A stretch of DNA of 64,000 bases. Origin: Agrypnia vestita (taxonomy: Eukaryota; Arthropoda; Insecta; Trichoptera; Phryganeidae). Under the pieces are notes generated by a model. It was not told where the DNA came from and did not search any database. It saw nothing but the letters and a program-made list of their open reading frames with translations. Both the position numbers and the translations under genes were made by a program. Numbering within the stretch: position 1 is the stretch's first letter; each line of letters begins with the position of its first letter. The stretch covers positions 1 to 64,000 of the forward strand of contig JADDOH010011101.1 in NCBI GenBank assembly GCA_016648135.1. Direction: 5' to 3'. Below, one piece after another: positions 1 through 10,867 of the stretch.

Positions 1-343
1 ACCTATAAGGGTATATACATTTAAAAAAAATTAACTCTATATAATGAACTATTTTGAGTAGCTTCAATCCACAAAAATAACTGTACTATAAAAGAAGTAT
101 TGTAAAAAATATTTCCTAAATAAATAAATATTTTATACAAAGGTAATACGGCAAAATTTTCAATATATTTCGAATACGATTTATATATAATTAAATCGGG
201 AATAATACTAATTTCAGATATATGTTTATTTTCACAAAAATAAATCAAACATTTTATGATATCATTGATGGCAATGTCGTCGTAAATAATCATTATGATA
301 TGACAGATGGTATTTACATTCACCATAGAAATGACAAAGAGAA

Positions 344-590
344 TTGACACAAAAAGTTTTTGGTGGAATTTGTAAAATATATCATTTCTGCAATGATGTG
401 TGCGTAGTTCTCACCTGGCAAAGACCTTTCGAAGAAACACGCTATTCCATGAAACATTTACTTGTCTATTACACAAAACTCGCAGACATAGAGCTAAGTA
501 AAAATACACGGTTCAGGACGAATTTTTTCTCGACTTGACTAGATCTATGGAACAAACTTGTTGGGGGCAAACAAGAGAGATAAATGAAAA
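344..590 (+). pseudogene. possible LINE reverse transcriptase C-terminal remnant
   Basis: A short open stretch ends in a segment reading roughly RFRTNFFST-stop-LDLWNKL. That resembles the closing 'F..R....WN.LP' motif of many insect non-LTR retrotransposon reverse transcriptases. It is broken by stops and has no upstream RT motifs. The call rests on one weak motif, so it may be chance. Nothing else is recognised in the first 1.1 kb. Confidence 0.2.
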
Positions 591-620
591 ATTGACATGA
601 AGTTAGGTACAGAAAAGTCG

Positions 621-754
621 GAAATAAAACTTCCAGCCGTAGGAAGAATTACGGCTAGAATTTTAAATCGGAAAAAAAACAGATACGTCACGTTAAACAG
701 AAACATCAGAAATAAAACTTCTAGCCGTAGGACGAATTACGGCTAGAATTTAAA
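621..754. repeat. two direct repeats, each carrying a hairpin
   Basis: A segment of about 46 bp at 621-667 recurs at 709-754 (period 88). Each copy holds an inverted repeat, AGCCGTA...TACGGCT, with an 8-nt loop. Copy 2 has the slightly longer stem, CTAGCCGTA/TACGGCTAG. Confidence 0.7.
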
Positions 755-1116
755 ATGAATTTTTTCTTAAGATAAGGATTATTTAATAAATATTTGTTTC
801 CCAGAATCTATACTAATGCACAGGTTTTTTGCTTGTATGCGCTGCACGCCACTGGTATATACATATATGAATAAACAAAAAGTGTAAATAAGTAAATTGA
901 TACCAAGGTAGATATTATAAGAACAAAAGTATAGACAGAGTAAGTGTCATTAATGAGTGACTGATCATCGGAAGACCTCTTCCAGGTGTTTTTTTACCAA
1001 TTTTATCAATTGGTGATACTGAAGTCCACTAAATGATAATATCACAACCCGCCATGAATCTTAATGAATGAAATTAAAACGTTAATTGAATATAAATAAT
1101 TGTAAAAAAAACCTAC

Positions 1117-1175
1117 CTGTCCCATAGAATAAAATCTCCATCTTCATACAATGGTACAGTATGTTGTGGATTTTT
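1117..1175 (-). CDS. GST gene A, exon 2
   Basis: A 59-nt exon starting after a CAG acceptor (1176-1178) and ending before a GTAGGT donor (1111-1116). It encodes KNPQHTVPLYEDGDFILWD plus two bases of the next codon (residues 48-67). It holds the cis-proline of the glutathione-binding site. Length and phase are identical to gene B exon 2, and only one residue differs (Q for E). Confidence 0.95.
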
Positions 1176-4100
1176 CTGTAACGGGAAAAATGTATTTGTT
1201 ATTTAAAAATTACAAAGATATGATATTTTAAACTTTATTTAGAATCGAACTAGCTTTAAACTATATATATTTTCATTTTCAGGAATAGCATAACCCTGGG
1301 GGCTTGAAATTTAGATAGATCCCATTAAAACTTATATAGAGAACGATTAGTAAAGTAATATTACATAAAATCAACAACACAACCACTTTTAATAAAATTC
1401 CCAGTTCGAAATAAGAAAATATCCACAAAAAATCTCTGTTATGCAAATAACTAAAGAAAATATTTATTTAAAACTTGAAACAAGCACAACTTTAACATTC
1501 AAATTAATACCAAAACCAACACAAAACAATATCAGCAAAATAGGCATGATGACAGATTTTGAAATAACATTCTATATTGTAGGTCTACTATTACCGAAAA
1601 CAAAATTATTTCAGTAATAAACTAAGTTTTGCATTTTCATATACATATTTTTAATTTCGCGCAAAAACGCCCGCAGCTGTCATTTCGTCTACTACATGTC
1701 AAGCCTTAGTAAACATTGCATTGTGTCTATGGCAACGGTTCAAAGACACGGTGTTGGGTACTGAGGCGTGACGTCATTCGCTCTGACTGGTTTCAGTTAA
1801 AATGGCGGATTGCACAATTTTATACTTTTATTTTATTGAAAATCTTAGTAATCTCTCTGTGTATATTAAAACTGGATCATTTTTTAGAAGCCTTTCAAAA
1901 TATTTTCTTCTCTAAAATCACTTATTCTTTAATAGTGTCATCATGCCTATATATTTAGGAATAAATAATTTCAATAGCCTCCCTTCAGAAATTAAGAAGA
2001 AAACTGAAATTACAAACAAATAAAAAATGAAACACTATAAAGAACACAATTATACAATATATATATTTTTAAAATATGTGTATACAAAATACGTAATTAT
2101 ATAAATATGTAAGTCCCTCTCTAAGCATAAGGGTGAGTCTCTTTTTGGAGAGGTTCAACGAAAAAATTATGTCTTATTTATAGTTTTATTAGACTAGAAA
2201 ATAATAATATATAAACTGTATGTAATTATAAATAAATAAATAAAATTACTGGGTGATTTTTTACAAGAGATGATAATTTTTTATTTCTTATTGGCACTTG
2301 TAAAGGTACGTGTCTAGCAATTATTTAATTGGAAAATTCTAGTAAAACGAAAATTGGCCGCGTCCTGACGATTCTCATAGAGCTCCTCCGCCGGGACTAA
2401 AATACAACTTTCCCCGGTGCACGTTTGTTTGATACATAAAAAACTTTATGTACTTATTAATAAGAAAAGTATATAAAATTTAGCATAATCGACATGGAAT
2501 TTTTTTTGGCAAAATTGGGAGTAATCAAGATAATTTTTTTTAATTGTCATAAACAAATGACTAATTGAATTAGAAAATCCTTATGCTACCTTAGAGATAA
2601 ATCATTTATAAATGAGCTTCTTCTACACCGAGAAAATATACACTGAAAAAATTCCAATTGAAATTCGAAGGTTTTTATTTTTTTATTTGGCTTGTATTAA
2701 AGGGAATGAATTTTTCATATTCGATATAAGTTACTGTAATGATAGTTCAATGTTTTACATAAAATAAGTCAGAAATATTGAAAAAAAAAATGCAAACTTT
2801 GATGTCGCATATCTCCTTAACTATTGATATTAAGTCATAATAGCTTGAACATTTTCGACTCATAATCAAGGCAGGAATATAGTCCTGCGAGGCTATCAAT
2901 GTTTTACAAATAACCCTGTATAGTCAATAAAAATATAATAATCTCTTTGTAAAAATATCACCCAATATCTAACTTAATTTCCGACCCCCAAGGTAGCATT
3001 ACTCTACTCCTTAAATTAAAGCAATTGGGTAGTTCAATTCAGTCTATTTCAGCGTGCATTGAAATAAGCCAGGTCATTAAAGAATATACATTCAAAATAC
3101 ATTCAAAAGACAACGTAGTTAAATGCTAATTATTCAAAGTTTTCAATGGCGCTACCAAACGAACCACCAAAATTACCAAGACTTGATGATTGCGTCTGGA
3201 CTCTTTTTAAGTTTACTTTCTTTCTCGTTTAACTAAATTTTGTAATGAATTCATAATATTAAAAATATCTAGTGACATTCTTAAATTTTCACAAGGGCTA
3301 TTATCTAGTTACGTCACTGGTCGCGTAGTATAAGTAGGCTTGATTGTAAGAAATTAAATTTAATTGTAATTATACATAATATATTTAATTGCGGTCTTTA
3401 TAATAATGATACGCAATTACAGAACTAAATCAAATATCTCTGCTCGACTATCGAAGCAGAGAAAAGGATGTTACATATTTCGTACAATTGAGTCGAGGAG
3501 GATTCTTTATGTCTTGCAAAATTTGATACGTATTCTGGATCGTTTCAGACCTGGATCACAAATTTCTGGGTATGATTAACATTTTATATATAAATATATC
3601 GAGGGTAGAAAGCCAAAAGTGCGTTTGTGATTATTTCTAACTTTACAGCTGAACAAAATGTTTTTCAATCTGATTTTGTCATTATTTCTTTAATTATTAA
3701 AAGATTTCCTTATGTGTTTTGGATTAAAAAATAAAGAAATCGTTTAATAATAAAAGAAACGTTGACATAATCAGATTAACAGAACTTTTTTTTGCTCTCC
3801 TGTAAAGTTAGAAATAATTACTAAAGCCATGTATATTCACTAGGGGACAAATCGCGAAACATTCCGCGCGGCATGTCGCATCAACATCTACATCTATGTT
3901 TCGGGGACAATGACGCGGTCATTTGACGTGTACACACCGGGACTCGCATATCACTTGTCGCGGAAACGGCGGAAATGTCGCCCGATGAGGTTATGTTGAC
4001 AGCTGCGTATCTATTTACACTAGCCGCCCTATAGTATGACAGCTGCGTATCTATTTATTTTAACGAGTTTATCGAAACGTAAGAGGAGAAAAAGTGGTAG

Positions 4101-4804
4101 GTGCGAAATTATTTACTGCAAAGAGAAAGATGGATGGATATTCTATGCGATCTTCGAATGTCTAACGGATCTTTTGTCAATTTTACTCGAATGACAACAA
4201 CTGATTTTGACAATTTATTACAAATAATCGGGCCTTCCATAGCCAAGCAAGACAATATTAAGGAACGTTGTTGTCCCTCACATCATTTTATTTTTATATT
4301 CACGGTTTGAAGTGTCCCACAAAATTGTACGGCGATGAGTTGTCAGTTGACAGATACAGCGCATGCGCATTCACTTGTAAACATACCACGTGATACTGAT
4401 GCGCAGCCTGATGTCACCGTGAGCTCGCTCGAGTACCGTGCGCATGGCAACGTTTACAAGTTACATAGCACAGAGAGAGCCAAGCCGATGCGTTTAGTTC
4501 GTCGCAGCAAGGAAGCGGGATGGCTCGTTAATTGGCGCGATTTCCCGTCGCCCTTGTCCATATATTTTTGCCGTGGATGGCCGGTGTCAATACAATAGTC
4601 TTAAAAACAGCAGCCCGATAAATAGACAAATGTAAATGTTGTACAGATCTATTAGATATTAACCTGCAGGTACTCCGGTTTGAGCTGCTCCTTGTTGAGC
4701 ATATCAATCTTCACCAGCTCGACTTCCACGTTGAGGGCGGCGGCCACCATCATGGCTGCCCTGGCAGGGGGACTGGAGTTTACGTAGTACAGCTTGGGTG
4801 CCAT
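1117..4804 (-). CDS. glutathione S-transferase gene A (5' part only)
   Basis: Minus-strand gene with coding exons at 4664-4804 and 1117-1175, which join in frame to give residues 1-66 of a GST of the insect delta/epsilon type. The product would conjugate reduced glutathione to electrophiles in the cytosol; this class is known for detoxifying insecticides and plant compounds. The visible part is the thioredoxin-fold N-terminal domain. It has the SPPAR motif whose serine is the expected catalytic residue, the cis-proline 'TVP', and the EDGD/LWD stretch of the glutathione site. Exons 3-5 must lie left of base 1. The intron of about 3.5 kb contains a Harbinger fragment and fold-back repeats. Identity is secure; whether the gene is intact cannot be seen. 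Confidence 0.9.
1950..2250 (+). pseudogene. LINE 3' end remnant
   Basis: A reading frame near 1957-2000 gives INNFNSLPSEIKKK, which matches the terminal 'FNSLP.EI' motif of Jockey/CR1-type reverse transcriptases. An AT-rich tail ending in AAATAAATAAATAAAA-like sequence follows near 2230-2245. Only the last few dozen residues and the 3' UTR remain. Confidence 0.4.
2640..2918 (+). repeat. repeat family F (AGGAATATAGTCCTGC family), copy 1
   Basis: This unit recurs at 44220-44300, 45847-46330, 46490-46680 and, more diverged, at 29990-30560 and 58820-59220. Core landmarks are AAGTCAGAAATATTG, GCATATCTCC, ACTCATAATCAAGGCAGGAA and the end GTTTTACAAATAACCCTG. The inner palindrome CAGGAATATAGTCCTG is conserved. 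No coding capacity is seen, so it looks like a non-autonomous DNA element. Confidence 0.65.
3628..3826. repeat. fold-back inverted repeat
   Basis: The left arm begins GTGATTATTTCTAACTTTACAG. The right arm ends CTGTAAAGTTAGAAATAATTAC, its near-perfect reverse complement. The arms continue inward through AATCTGATT..., giving a hairpin of about 200 bp. It lies in intron 1 of GST gene A. Probably a fold-back MITE. Confidence 0.6.
3838..4310 (+). pseudogene. PIF/Harbinger transposase fragment (N-terminal part)
   Basis: The frame at 4101-4310 encodes 69 aa including LRMSNGSFVNFTRMTTTDFD and NLLQIIGPSIAKQD. That is the region before the DDE nuclease in PIF/Harbinger (HARBI1-type) transposases. The nuclease domain is missing: the frame runs out after 'AKQD' into unrelated residues, so the copy is truncated. 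Upstream (3838-4080) is GC-richer non-coding sequence that may be the element's 5' end. A 22-bp unit beginning ATGACAGCTGCG is partly duplicated around 3995-4055. Confidence 0.6.
4330..4610. other. GC-rich segment of unknown origin
   Basis: Clearly richer in G+C than its surroundings, with CGCATGCGCA and CACGTG and an inverted pair ACTTGTAAAC / GTTTACAAGT (about 4372 and 4451). An 87-codon open frame at 4335-4598 resembles nothing I recognise. It sits between the Harbinger fragment and GST gene A exon 1 and may belong to a DNA transposon. Confidence 0.3.
4664..4804 (-). CDS. GST gene A, exon 1 (coding part)
   Basis: 141 nt encoding residues 1-47, beginning MAPKLYYVNSSPPARAAMMV and ending before a GTTAAT donor. 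The serine of SPPAR is the expected catalytic residue of delta/epsilon GSTs. The ATG directly follows TTCAG on the minus strand, a good acceptor, so a non-coding 5' exon probably lies upstream (to the right). The match to gene B exon 1 in length and residues is obvious. Confidence 0.95.
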
Positions 4805-4892
4805 CTGAATTCAGATAATACATTTATATAACCAAATTAATTAATCAATTAGAAAGACATACAGAAAAATCTAATTTACGAAAAAATATTTG

Positions 4893-4964
4893 ACTACTAC
4901 CGGGATTCGAACCCGGGCCACCTCCTTTCCGGGGCCGGTGCTCTAACCACTAAGCTATAGGAGC
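4893..4964 (-). tRNA. tRNA-like sequence (pseudo-tRNA or SINE head)
   Basis: On the minus strand an A-box-like TAGCTTAGTGG and a perfect B box GGTTCGAATCC are correctly spaced. The T arm (CCGGG...CCCGG) and D arm (GCTT...GAGC) both fold, and the acceptor pairs 6 of 7 with one G-T. The anticodon stem does not pair and the loop lacks U33, so it is unlikely to be a working tRNA. A run of T about 10 nt downstream could stop Pol III. It lies about 90 bp upstream of GST gene A exon 1. Confidence 0.45.
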
Positions 4965-5596
4965 CTTGTATATTTTCGATAATATAATGCAAAGGCAAAT
5001 ATGGTTACTTGTCGAATAGAACTCGTCCATTCATTCAAAAACTTGAGATACAACCAATAACAAGCTTTAAAAACCCATAAACTGAGGTAAAATAAGTAAA
5101 ATTCGCGTACATGTCTAGAGAGTGCATATCTCGGTTCCGGCATACAGAGGGTACAAAAATAGTCGCGTATATACGCTTCAGCACACGTGAAAGATTACTA
5201 TAATCCAAATTCATACAACCGGCCTTAAGAGATTCATGATCTTGTACGATTTGTGAAGTATAATAGAAATTTGTGATCTGATCTCCTTGACATTCAGGAA
5301 TAAAGATTGGTCAGGTCATATGTCCGTACCGCAGTTTTTTTTAACAATTTTTGGCCCATAGAATACAATGACAATGATAAATTGTTTTTAGTGTATAAAA
5401 TGGGTGTATTGTTTTATTTACAGTTTAATTTTAAGTTGTTTTCTCGTTAAACATTACATAATGTCATATTTATCGCGTTTCAGTCTTATCACTATTACGA
5501 CGTCGTGTAGTATCACAGCACTTTGAGTATTGATTAGTCTGTTGGCTAGGGTTGCCAACGCTCTGATGAAGGAAACCGATCAAAATACATTAGAAT

Positions 5597-6632
5597 TAGG
5601 GAATGCAATCCCGATCCCGCGAGATTTCGAGGCATTTTTTGAGATCAATCCCTAGCCGAAAAATCTGACGAGATTATCGGGATTATCGGGATTAAGGAAT
5701 GAAATCCCGAGTCGGGATTGCCCTTTCGGGATCCCTCGAGATTAGAATTTACAATCCCGCGGGATCCCTACGGATCGGAATCCCGAATACTTTTGTGTTT
5801 TTTTTTGTTTATAGAGCTGAATATCAATTAACGACAATGCCTTGCATTTTTATATCAGCAATTATAATAAAATGTTCATTATTAATCATCGCATTAAAGT
5901 TTTTGTAGGCATTTTTCCAAGCCACGATCATATCAGTCAATGTAGTAGAGTTAGTAGTAGTTTTTATTACTATGTTAGGTTGATAAAATACAGCAAATAT
6001 TATTCAAAGCTACTTGAATTATTTGAATGTGACATGAACATAGGTTTTAAGTACTTACTAAAAGTTCTATATACATACACAATTAAACATACAAAATATA
6101 AAAAATGCTGATCAATCCCGATAATCCCGATAATCTCGAGATTCCGATGCCCCGAGATCTCGCGGGATCGGGAATGAATCGGGAATTGATCAGCATTATT
6201 TATGTTTTGTATGTTTAATTGTATATGTCCATAGAACTTTTAGTAAGTACTTAAAACATCATTCATCACATGTCACGTTCATGTCACATTCAAATAATGA
6301 AAATAGCTTTGAATAATATTTGCTGTATTTTATCAACCTAACATAGTAATAAAAACTACTACTAGTTAGTAGTTTTTACTCTACTACATTGACTGATTGA
6401 TGCTTGGAAAAACGCCTACAAAAACATTAGTGCAATGATTAATAATGAACATTTTATTAAAATTGCTGATATAAAAATGCAAGGCATTGTCGTTAATTGC
6501 CATTCAGTTCTATAAACAAAAAAAAAACACAAAAGTATTCGGGATCCCGATCTGTAGGGATCCCGCGGGATTGGAAATTCTAATCTCGAGGGATCCCGAG
6601 AGGGCAACCCCGACTCGGGATTGCTTTCCCTA
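5597..6632. mobile_element. composite fold-back hAT-like element with 8-bp target duplication
   Basis: Flanked by the perfect 8-bp direct repeat ATTAGAAT (5589-5596 and 6633-6640). It begins TAGGGAATGCAATCCCGA and ends TCGGGATTGCTTTCCCTA, hAT-style terminal inverted repeats. Inside, one unit (about 5692-6115) is followed by an inverted copy (about 6190-6632), forming a long palindrome rich in 'ATCCCGATAATCCCG' repeats. An extra inverted piece of the opposite end sits at 5597-5690. No transposase is present; short frames ending in CIFISAI..IKCSLLIIAL are mirror copies within the repeat, not genes. A third copy is at 14734-15224. Confidence 0.75.
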
Positions 6633-6640
6633 ATTAGAAT

Positions 6641-7085
6641 ATTTGTTATTTATAAAAATAACAAAATTCATTTTACAAAGTAGAATGTTCTGCCCATCAT
6701 TATTTTAATGCAAATGATTTTTAAAGCCAAACTTGTTTTGACTTCTTAAAGGAATTCAAAAATTATTTAAGTTCTTTAATATCCTCCATATTCCAATTAA
6801 TATCGACTCAACTCAATACACAAGAAGCCTTATTTTGTACTAAAGCCAGGCAGTAAAACAAGTAGGATATAATTTGACGTACCTTTGAGAAAATGAATTT
6901 GTACACAACTTTAATATAATTTGGTATGAGCCGTGACTTTAATACAGTCGCTAGTGGAGTGTCTTCACTATCGCTCTATTCACTATACTGAAGTGCAAAT
7001 GACAAGCATTATTCCGAGTGAGTGGATTTAATAAATGTTTTTAACGTTAGACAGTGGCCAGTAACCATTGGTTATCGAAGTTTTG
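6641..7085. other. no gene seen
   Basis: AT-rich intergenic sequence between GST gene B (3' end at 23611) and gene A. No exon, RNA or clear repeat was recognised. Confidence 0.4.
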
Positions 7086-7089
7086 TATT

Positions 7090-7634
7090 TTTACTCCCTT
7101 TATATTAACTCGTGGCGTCTGATTGCTTGCTTATCTGAAGAAAAATTTTTGGATCGATTTTTAACCCTTTCCCCGTGATCCAATCGAGTTGGAACTTTGC
7201 AAGCAGACTCGTGGCGACGATCAAGAAGATCTGTCAAATTTTCGTTAAAAAAATTAATAATTAGAGTATAATTTTGGATTTTGAGTATAATATGGATTTT
7301 TCAAATTTTTAATAGTTTTTTCAAATTGTAATCATTACAAAAGTTTGATTACTACCAACTGCGGCCTGATAACGTCACGGAATATTTAAAATTTGAATTA
7401 CTCCGTCGGTAGGTATTATTAGGAATAGGTACTTCACTACGAATTTCGAAAATTTATGACAATTGGTTCACAGATGACAGCACACTTTGGTTTTTTGGGA
7501 AGAAATCAAGTAATAATGAGATATTTTTAGAGATTCTTTTGACATAAATATTTGTCTAGACATGTTTCATTTTCAGTCAATCACTTATTTAATTACATGA
7601 TGGTAAACATAATTTAAAAAGAAAGGGAGTAAAA
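7090..7634 (-). mobile_element. repeat family M (ACTCCCTTT-ended element), copy 1
   Basis: Bounded by TACTCCCTTTATAT and AAAGAAAGGGAGTA inverted ends. It contains the family landmark AACCCTTTCCCCGTGATCCA and the 'aaaaacttggtttttatgggtta' hairpin just outside the right end. Related copies lie at 10868-11756, 30748-31060 and 42195-42720. Non-coding, so probably a non-autonomous DNA transposon. Confidence 0.55.
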
Positions 7635-7808
7635 TAAAAACTTGGTTTTTATGGGTTAGTTTTTTATTCATTTGTATTGTTATGGGGGGGATAAATAAAA
7701 ACACAGGAAATTAAAAAGCGAACTATATGATGAATTATTTTAATAAATTGACAGTCACTTAACGCAAATTAAATTAATACATTAAAATTAATACTTACTT
7801 ACTAACCA

Positions 7809-8270
7809 TTACACCGTTTCCCCGTGGGGGTAGGCAGAGAGGATTGAGCGCCACACTCTTCTGTCCTGACATACAACTCTCGCCTCATCCACATTCATAC
7901 ATCTTCGCATGCAAGCTCGAGGGTTGTCGGGGCTTCTAACGGGACCATCTTCCATTATCCGGATAATCTGGCCATGCCACATCTTCCGCGGTCGCCCTCT
8001 CTTTCTGGCGCCGTCAACACTTGCATTATATATATTTCTTACCAAACAAACCACCTGAGCGACCCCTTTTTAATTGTATTAATTATGCTAGGGTTAGCTT
8101 TACATTCATTCCTAATATATTCATTCTTTATTCTATCACAAATGGATTTGTAACACATCTAAGGGATCTCATCTACACTGCATTCAGTCTACTTTCGTTC
8201 CTCTTCTGCCAGCTCCGGGCTTCACTTCCACATATCAGTGTTGGATCCAGAACTCCATTATGTTTGTAAA
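7809..8270 (-). pseudogene. LINE (RTE-like) reverse transcriptase C-terminal end
   Basis: The minus-strand frame ending at 7809 encodes about 80 residues including NIYNASVDGARKRGRPRKMW and VDEARVVCQDRRVWRSILSAYPHGE. This is the C-terminus I associate with Lepidopteran RTE-type LINEs. Just upstream (about 8270-8150, minus) another frame gives PTLICGSEARSWQKRNESRL, the matching 'YGSE.W..K....L' segment. The two parts are separated by stops and a deletion. A poorer copy is at 34855-35075. Confidence 0.6.
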
Positions 8271-8767
8271 TTAACACAATATTCTTTAAATCAAACTGTT
8301 TCACAGTTTCTCTAAAAGTATGGATTTATGGGGAAGGCCTATAAGATCCCCATCTCGTTTGCACTCTGAGGCTGCAAACAGTGCGTCTAGGGTATATATC
8401 GGATTTGTACTTACTTTTGGCAGCTCCTCTGGCTCAGGACTGTGGGGGCCGTCGCAGGTAGCTAACTTCTACGGAATGAAGCACTTTTGTGTCATATGTA
8501 CAATTTACAAGGAGTTTATTCAAGATAGTTACAAAGGTAAGTTGGATGATGCTAATATATGGTTAGTTAAAGAGGTTGCTGTAAACGCGGACTCGATTAA
8601 GGTTAGTGTATATCTGTACGCGCGGGTCTAAACGTCGATCGTGTAACAATTCGAGAAGTCGCGACGCGTTACCCGGGTCTACGGTGTTGGCGGTCGAGCA
8701 GGCGGAACGGGAGTGCTGGTATCGCCGCCCGCCGCCTGTAGATCCGTTGGTCCCCCTGAACGCCAGA
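8271..8767 (-). other. possible internal region of an LTR element
   Basis: Directly 3' (minus sense) of the LTR end comes a TGGCGTTCAGGGGGACC segment that could be a primer-binding site, then GC-rich sequence. No gag or pol frame is recognisable. Several short frames on both strands are not convincing genes. Confidence 0.3.
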
Positions 8768-9264
8768 TGTCGCCCGTATGGTGGAATCCGCCACAGATTA
8801 AAATGGAATTTTTAAATTGAATGAAATTTTTAGTTCTGATTCACATGTTGCAGTTTTTTGATTTGGATGTTAATGTGCGTGTATTCGCGAAGGAATCAGT
8901 GTGACTGTGCACCACTGCCAAAATGCATAATCAGTCTGATGCATGTTGAGTAAACGCTGAAGGCGTGTGTGCGAAATGTGTGTTGCGTGAAGGTGTATGA
9001 GAAACTGATCGGGATGTAATACAGGATAAATAGAAAGAAGTACACACAATTAACTCGTTGTTTTATTGAAATCACAAAACTTTACATGTTGGAGAATGCG
9101 TTGTACATCAATATACAGAGCGCGAGTTTGAGCGTGGTATCGCGGGCGCCGGGCGGTGAGAGAATTGTTTTGGCACCTCGGGCTTCTCGTGGGGCGCTAT
9201 CCCTCGATTGGTCCGTTTGGGACGCTCGAGGGACTAGAGTCTAAGCAGATCTGACTCCACCACA
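8768..9264 (-). mobile_element. LTR of a retrotransposon
   Basis: On the minus strand it begins TGTGGTGGAGTCAG and ends GGGCGACA, followed by a TGGCG-type primer-binding-like site. AATAAAACAACG resembles a polyadenylation signal. A related sequence, sharing the CTCGAGCGTCCCAAAC and GAGGGAT.AGCGCCC blocks, lies on the plus strand at 56389-56870 in GST gene C. No coding partner LTR was found nearby. Confidence 0.5.
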
Positions 9265-9269
9265 TACCT

Positions 9270-10085
9270 TTAATTACTTTCTGACAATGTGTTTAATTTT
9301 AGGTGAATTTAAGTAATTTAGTAATTTAAGTAATTAATTTATTACTTTAACGTCCAGCGTGGCTCCTGAAAGACTCGTGTATCAACACATCCATACGGAT
9401 CGTATAAGATATCCATTTTATTTCAAATGAATCTTTAATTCAGGTGAATATTATTGATCTCTACAATGAATTTATGGAGTAAACTAATAACTGAGGCGAT
9501 CTTCCAGCAGAGTGAGCAAATTTCACAATTTTTTCTCATATCTTGTCTTGCGTTTTTTATCACATTTTTATAGGGAAATATCTCATTTAAAAATTTATTC
9601 ATCAGGTTACATATATTTTAAATACGGATATCTTTTTAAAATATCACAAACTAAATTATATAATTGATTAATAAATTACCAAACCGTTGATGCTTTAAAA
9701 ACGAAGAAAATTAATTGCTCCACTTTGTGAGCCTTTTATGACTGAATGGCCTCATGAGATGTATTTTTTATTCAATAATATTACAAAGTAAACGATTATC
9801 TTAAATTTATTACAATTATTGCAAAATATGTTAGTTTGTTTACTTGCAATTTATGTTTTAAAAAATAATGTTTTTTAAAAATCTTTTATTTTTTGTGGGG
9901 TTTTTTCAACTCTGTTTACATGGTTGACATGGTAGTCAAAAGAATAGATATTATAATTTTATTATAAATACAAAAAAAAATCTAAATATGTCGAACCTGT
10001 TTCTTTCCCACTCCCCACTATATTTACCCCACTTGGGCACTTGACACTGAGGTGTGATTGTTCACAATTTTGTAAAGTTTATTTA
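9270..10085. other. no gene seen
   Basis: AT-rich sequence with no exon, RNA or clear repeat that I can recognise. Confidence 0.35.
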
Positions 10086-10180
10086 CTATTAAGTACACCC
10101 TGACGAAGGAACGTTGTTTCCGAAACCGGTTGGTTTTTACCAAAAATTAGGTGGTGGTAAACTAAGTTAATTCATTTAAT
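10085..10180 (+). mobile_element. Penelope-type terminal repeat with hammerhead-like core
   Basis: CTGACGA (10100-10106), then a small stem GGAAC/GTTTCC, then GAAAC (ending 10126), matching the hammerhead core CUGANGA-stem II-GAAA. A GGTGGTAAACTAAGTT tail follows, as in other Penelope ends in this window. Confidence 0.55.
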
Positions 10181-10224
10181 TATATTTATAATAAATAACC
10201 ACAAAGCAACAGCAAAATACAATA

Positions 10225-10460
10225 GCAGGCATTAAATTTCTTTATAGTCTATAAATTTTTTATTTCTAGACTTACTTCTAACTGCTGCTCATGAATAACA
10301 ATAAAGAAATCAGAACAGATTAAAAATATATACCAATGATTACGTAAGCATAGGAGGGGGGAGTAAGAGCTTTGCTTACTTTTGCTGACAAGTGGCAGGG
10401 GGGGGGGGGGGGTAAAAATTACTAAAATTCTGCTTACGTAATACTTGAATACCTTATGAC
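10225..10460. mobile_element. short element with ATTACGTAAGCA ends
   Basis: Inverted ends ATTACGTAAGCA (10339-10350) and TGCTTACGTAAT (10431-10442) enclose a G-rich core with a run of about 15 G. The flank from 10225 and the core recur at 36830-37020, and a shorter relative is at 36234-36350. Non-coding, MITE-like. Confidence 0.55.
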
Positions 10461-10508
10461 AAATGGTACTAAGACTGACACATTTAGGAAGGGAATCCTT
10501 CTCCTTTT

Positions 10509-10700
10509 GTGCTGAGAGTGCTGCGCTCTTTAACAGGGATGACTCTCAGAGACAGGGCTATGGACCCTGGAATAAGAGGGACCCGTCAGACAGAAGACAT
10601 CGTGAGATGGGTCAGGAAGAGATGGCGGCGGCGGTACTCGAAAAACCATCAAAGAATTTCCCTTGTGGTTGCCCACAATATAACCGTGAAACATCGCATG
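10509..10700 (+). pseudogene. LINE (RTE-like) fragment
   Basis: One frame reads GMTLRDRAMDPGIRGTRQTE then DIVRWVRKRWRRRYSKN. It resembles the 'G.SLRDR..NE.IR..T...DI......KWRWAGH' segment near the end of RTE-type reverse transcriptases. The frame continues to 10886 but loses any resemblance. Both ends of the RT are missing. Confidence 0.4.
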
Positions 10701-10867
10701 CCAGGAAGACTATCAGAAAATGGAAAGATAGCAGCCTCTCCACTTTCCAAGAAGACGGCTCTCGCTCAAGAACAGATCAATGATCTGGAACAAGTGATAG
10801 AGGGAAAAGTCCCCGAAAATATTGTAACATCAAATAAAGTAAAACATAGTTGGTTTCAACTTAATTT

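Noticed and set aside
4893..4964. Functional tRNA gene
   Set aside because: Anticodon stem does not pair and U33 is absent, although A and B boxes are good; kept only as tRNA-like.
5699..6607. Similar small proteins (CIFISAI..IKCSLLIIAL) at 5842, 6416(-) and 14582
   Set aside because: They lie in the arms of the hAT-like repeat; they are the same non-coding DNA read in each copy, with different starts and no conserved frame elsewhere.
7809..8054. Arg/Gly-rich GRPRK motif as an AT-hook regulatory protein
   Set aside because: The surrounding residues match an RTE-like LINE C-terminus, and a second decayed copy lies at 34855.
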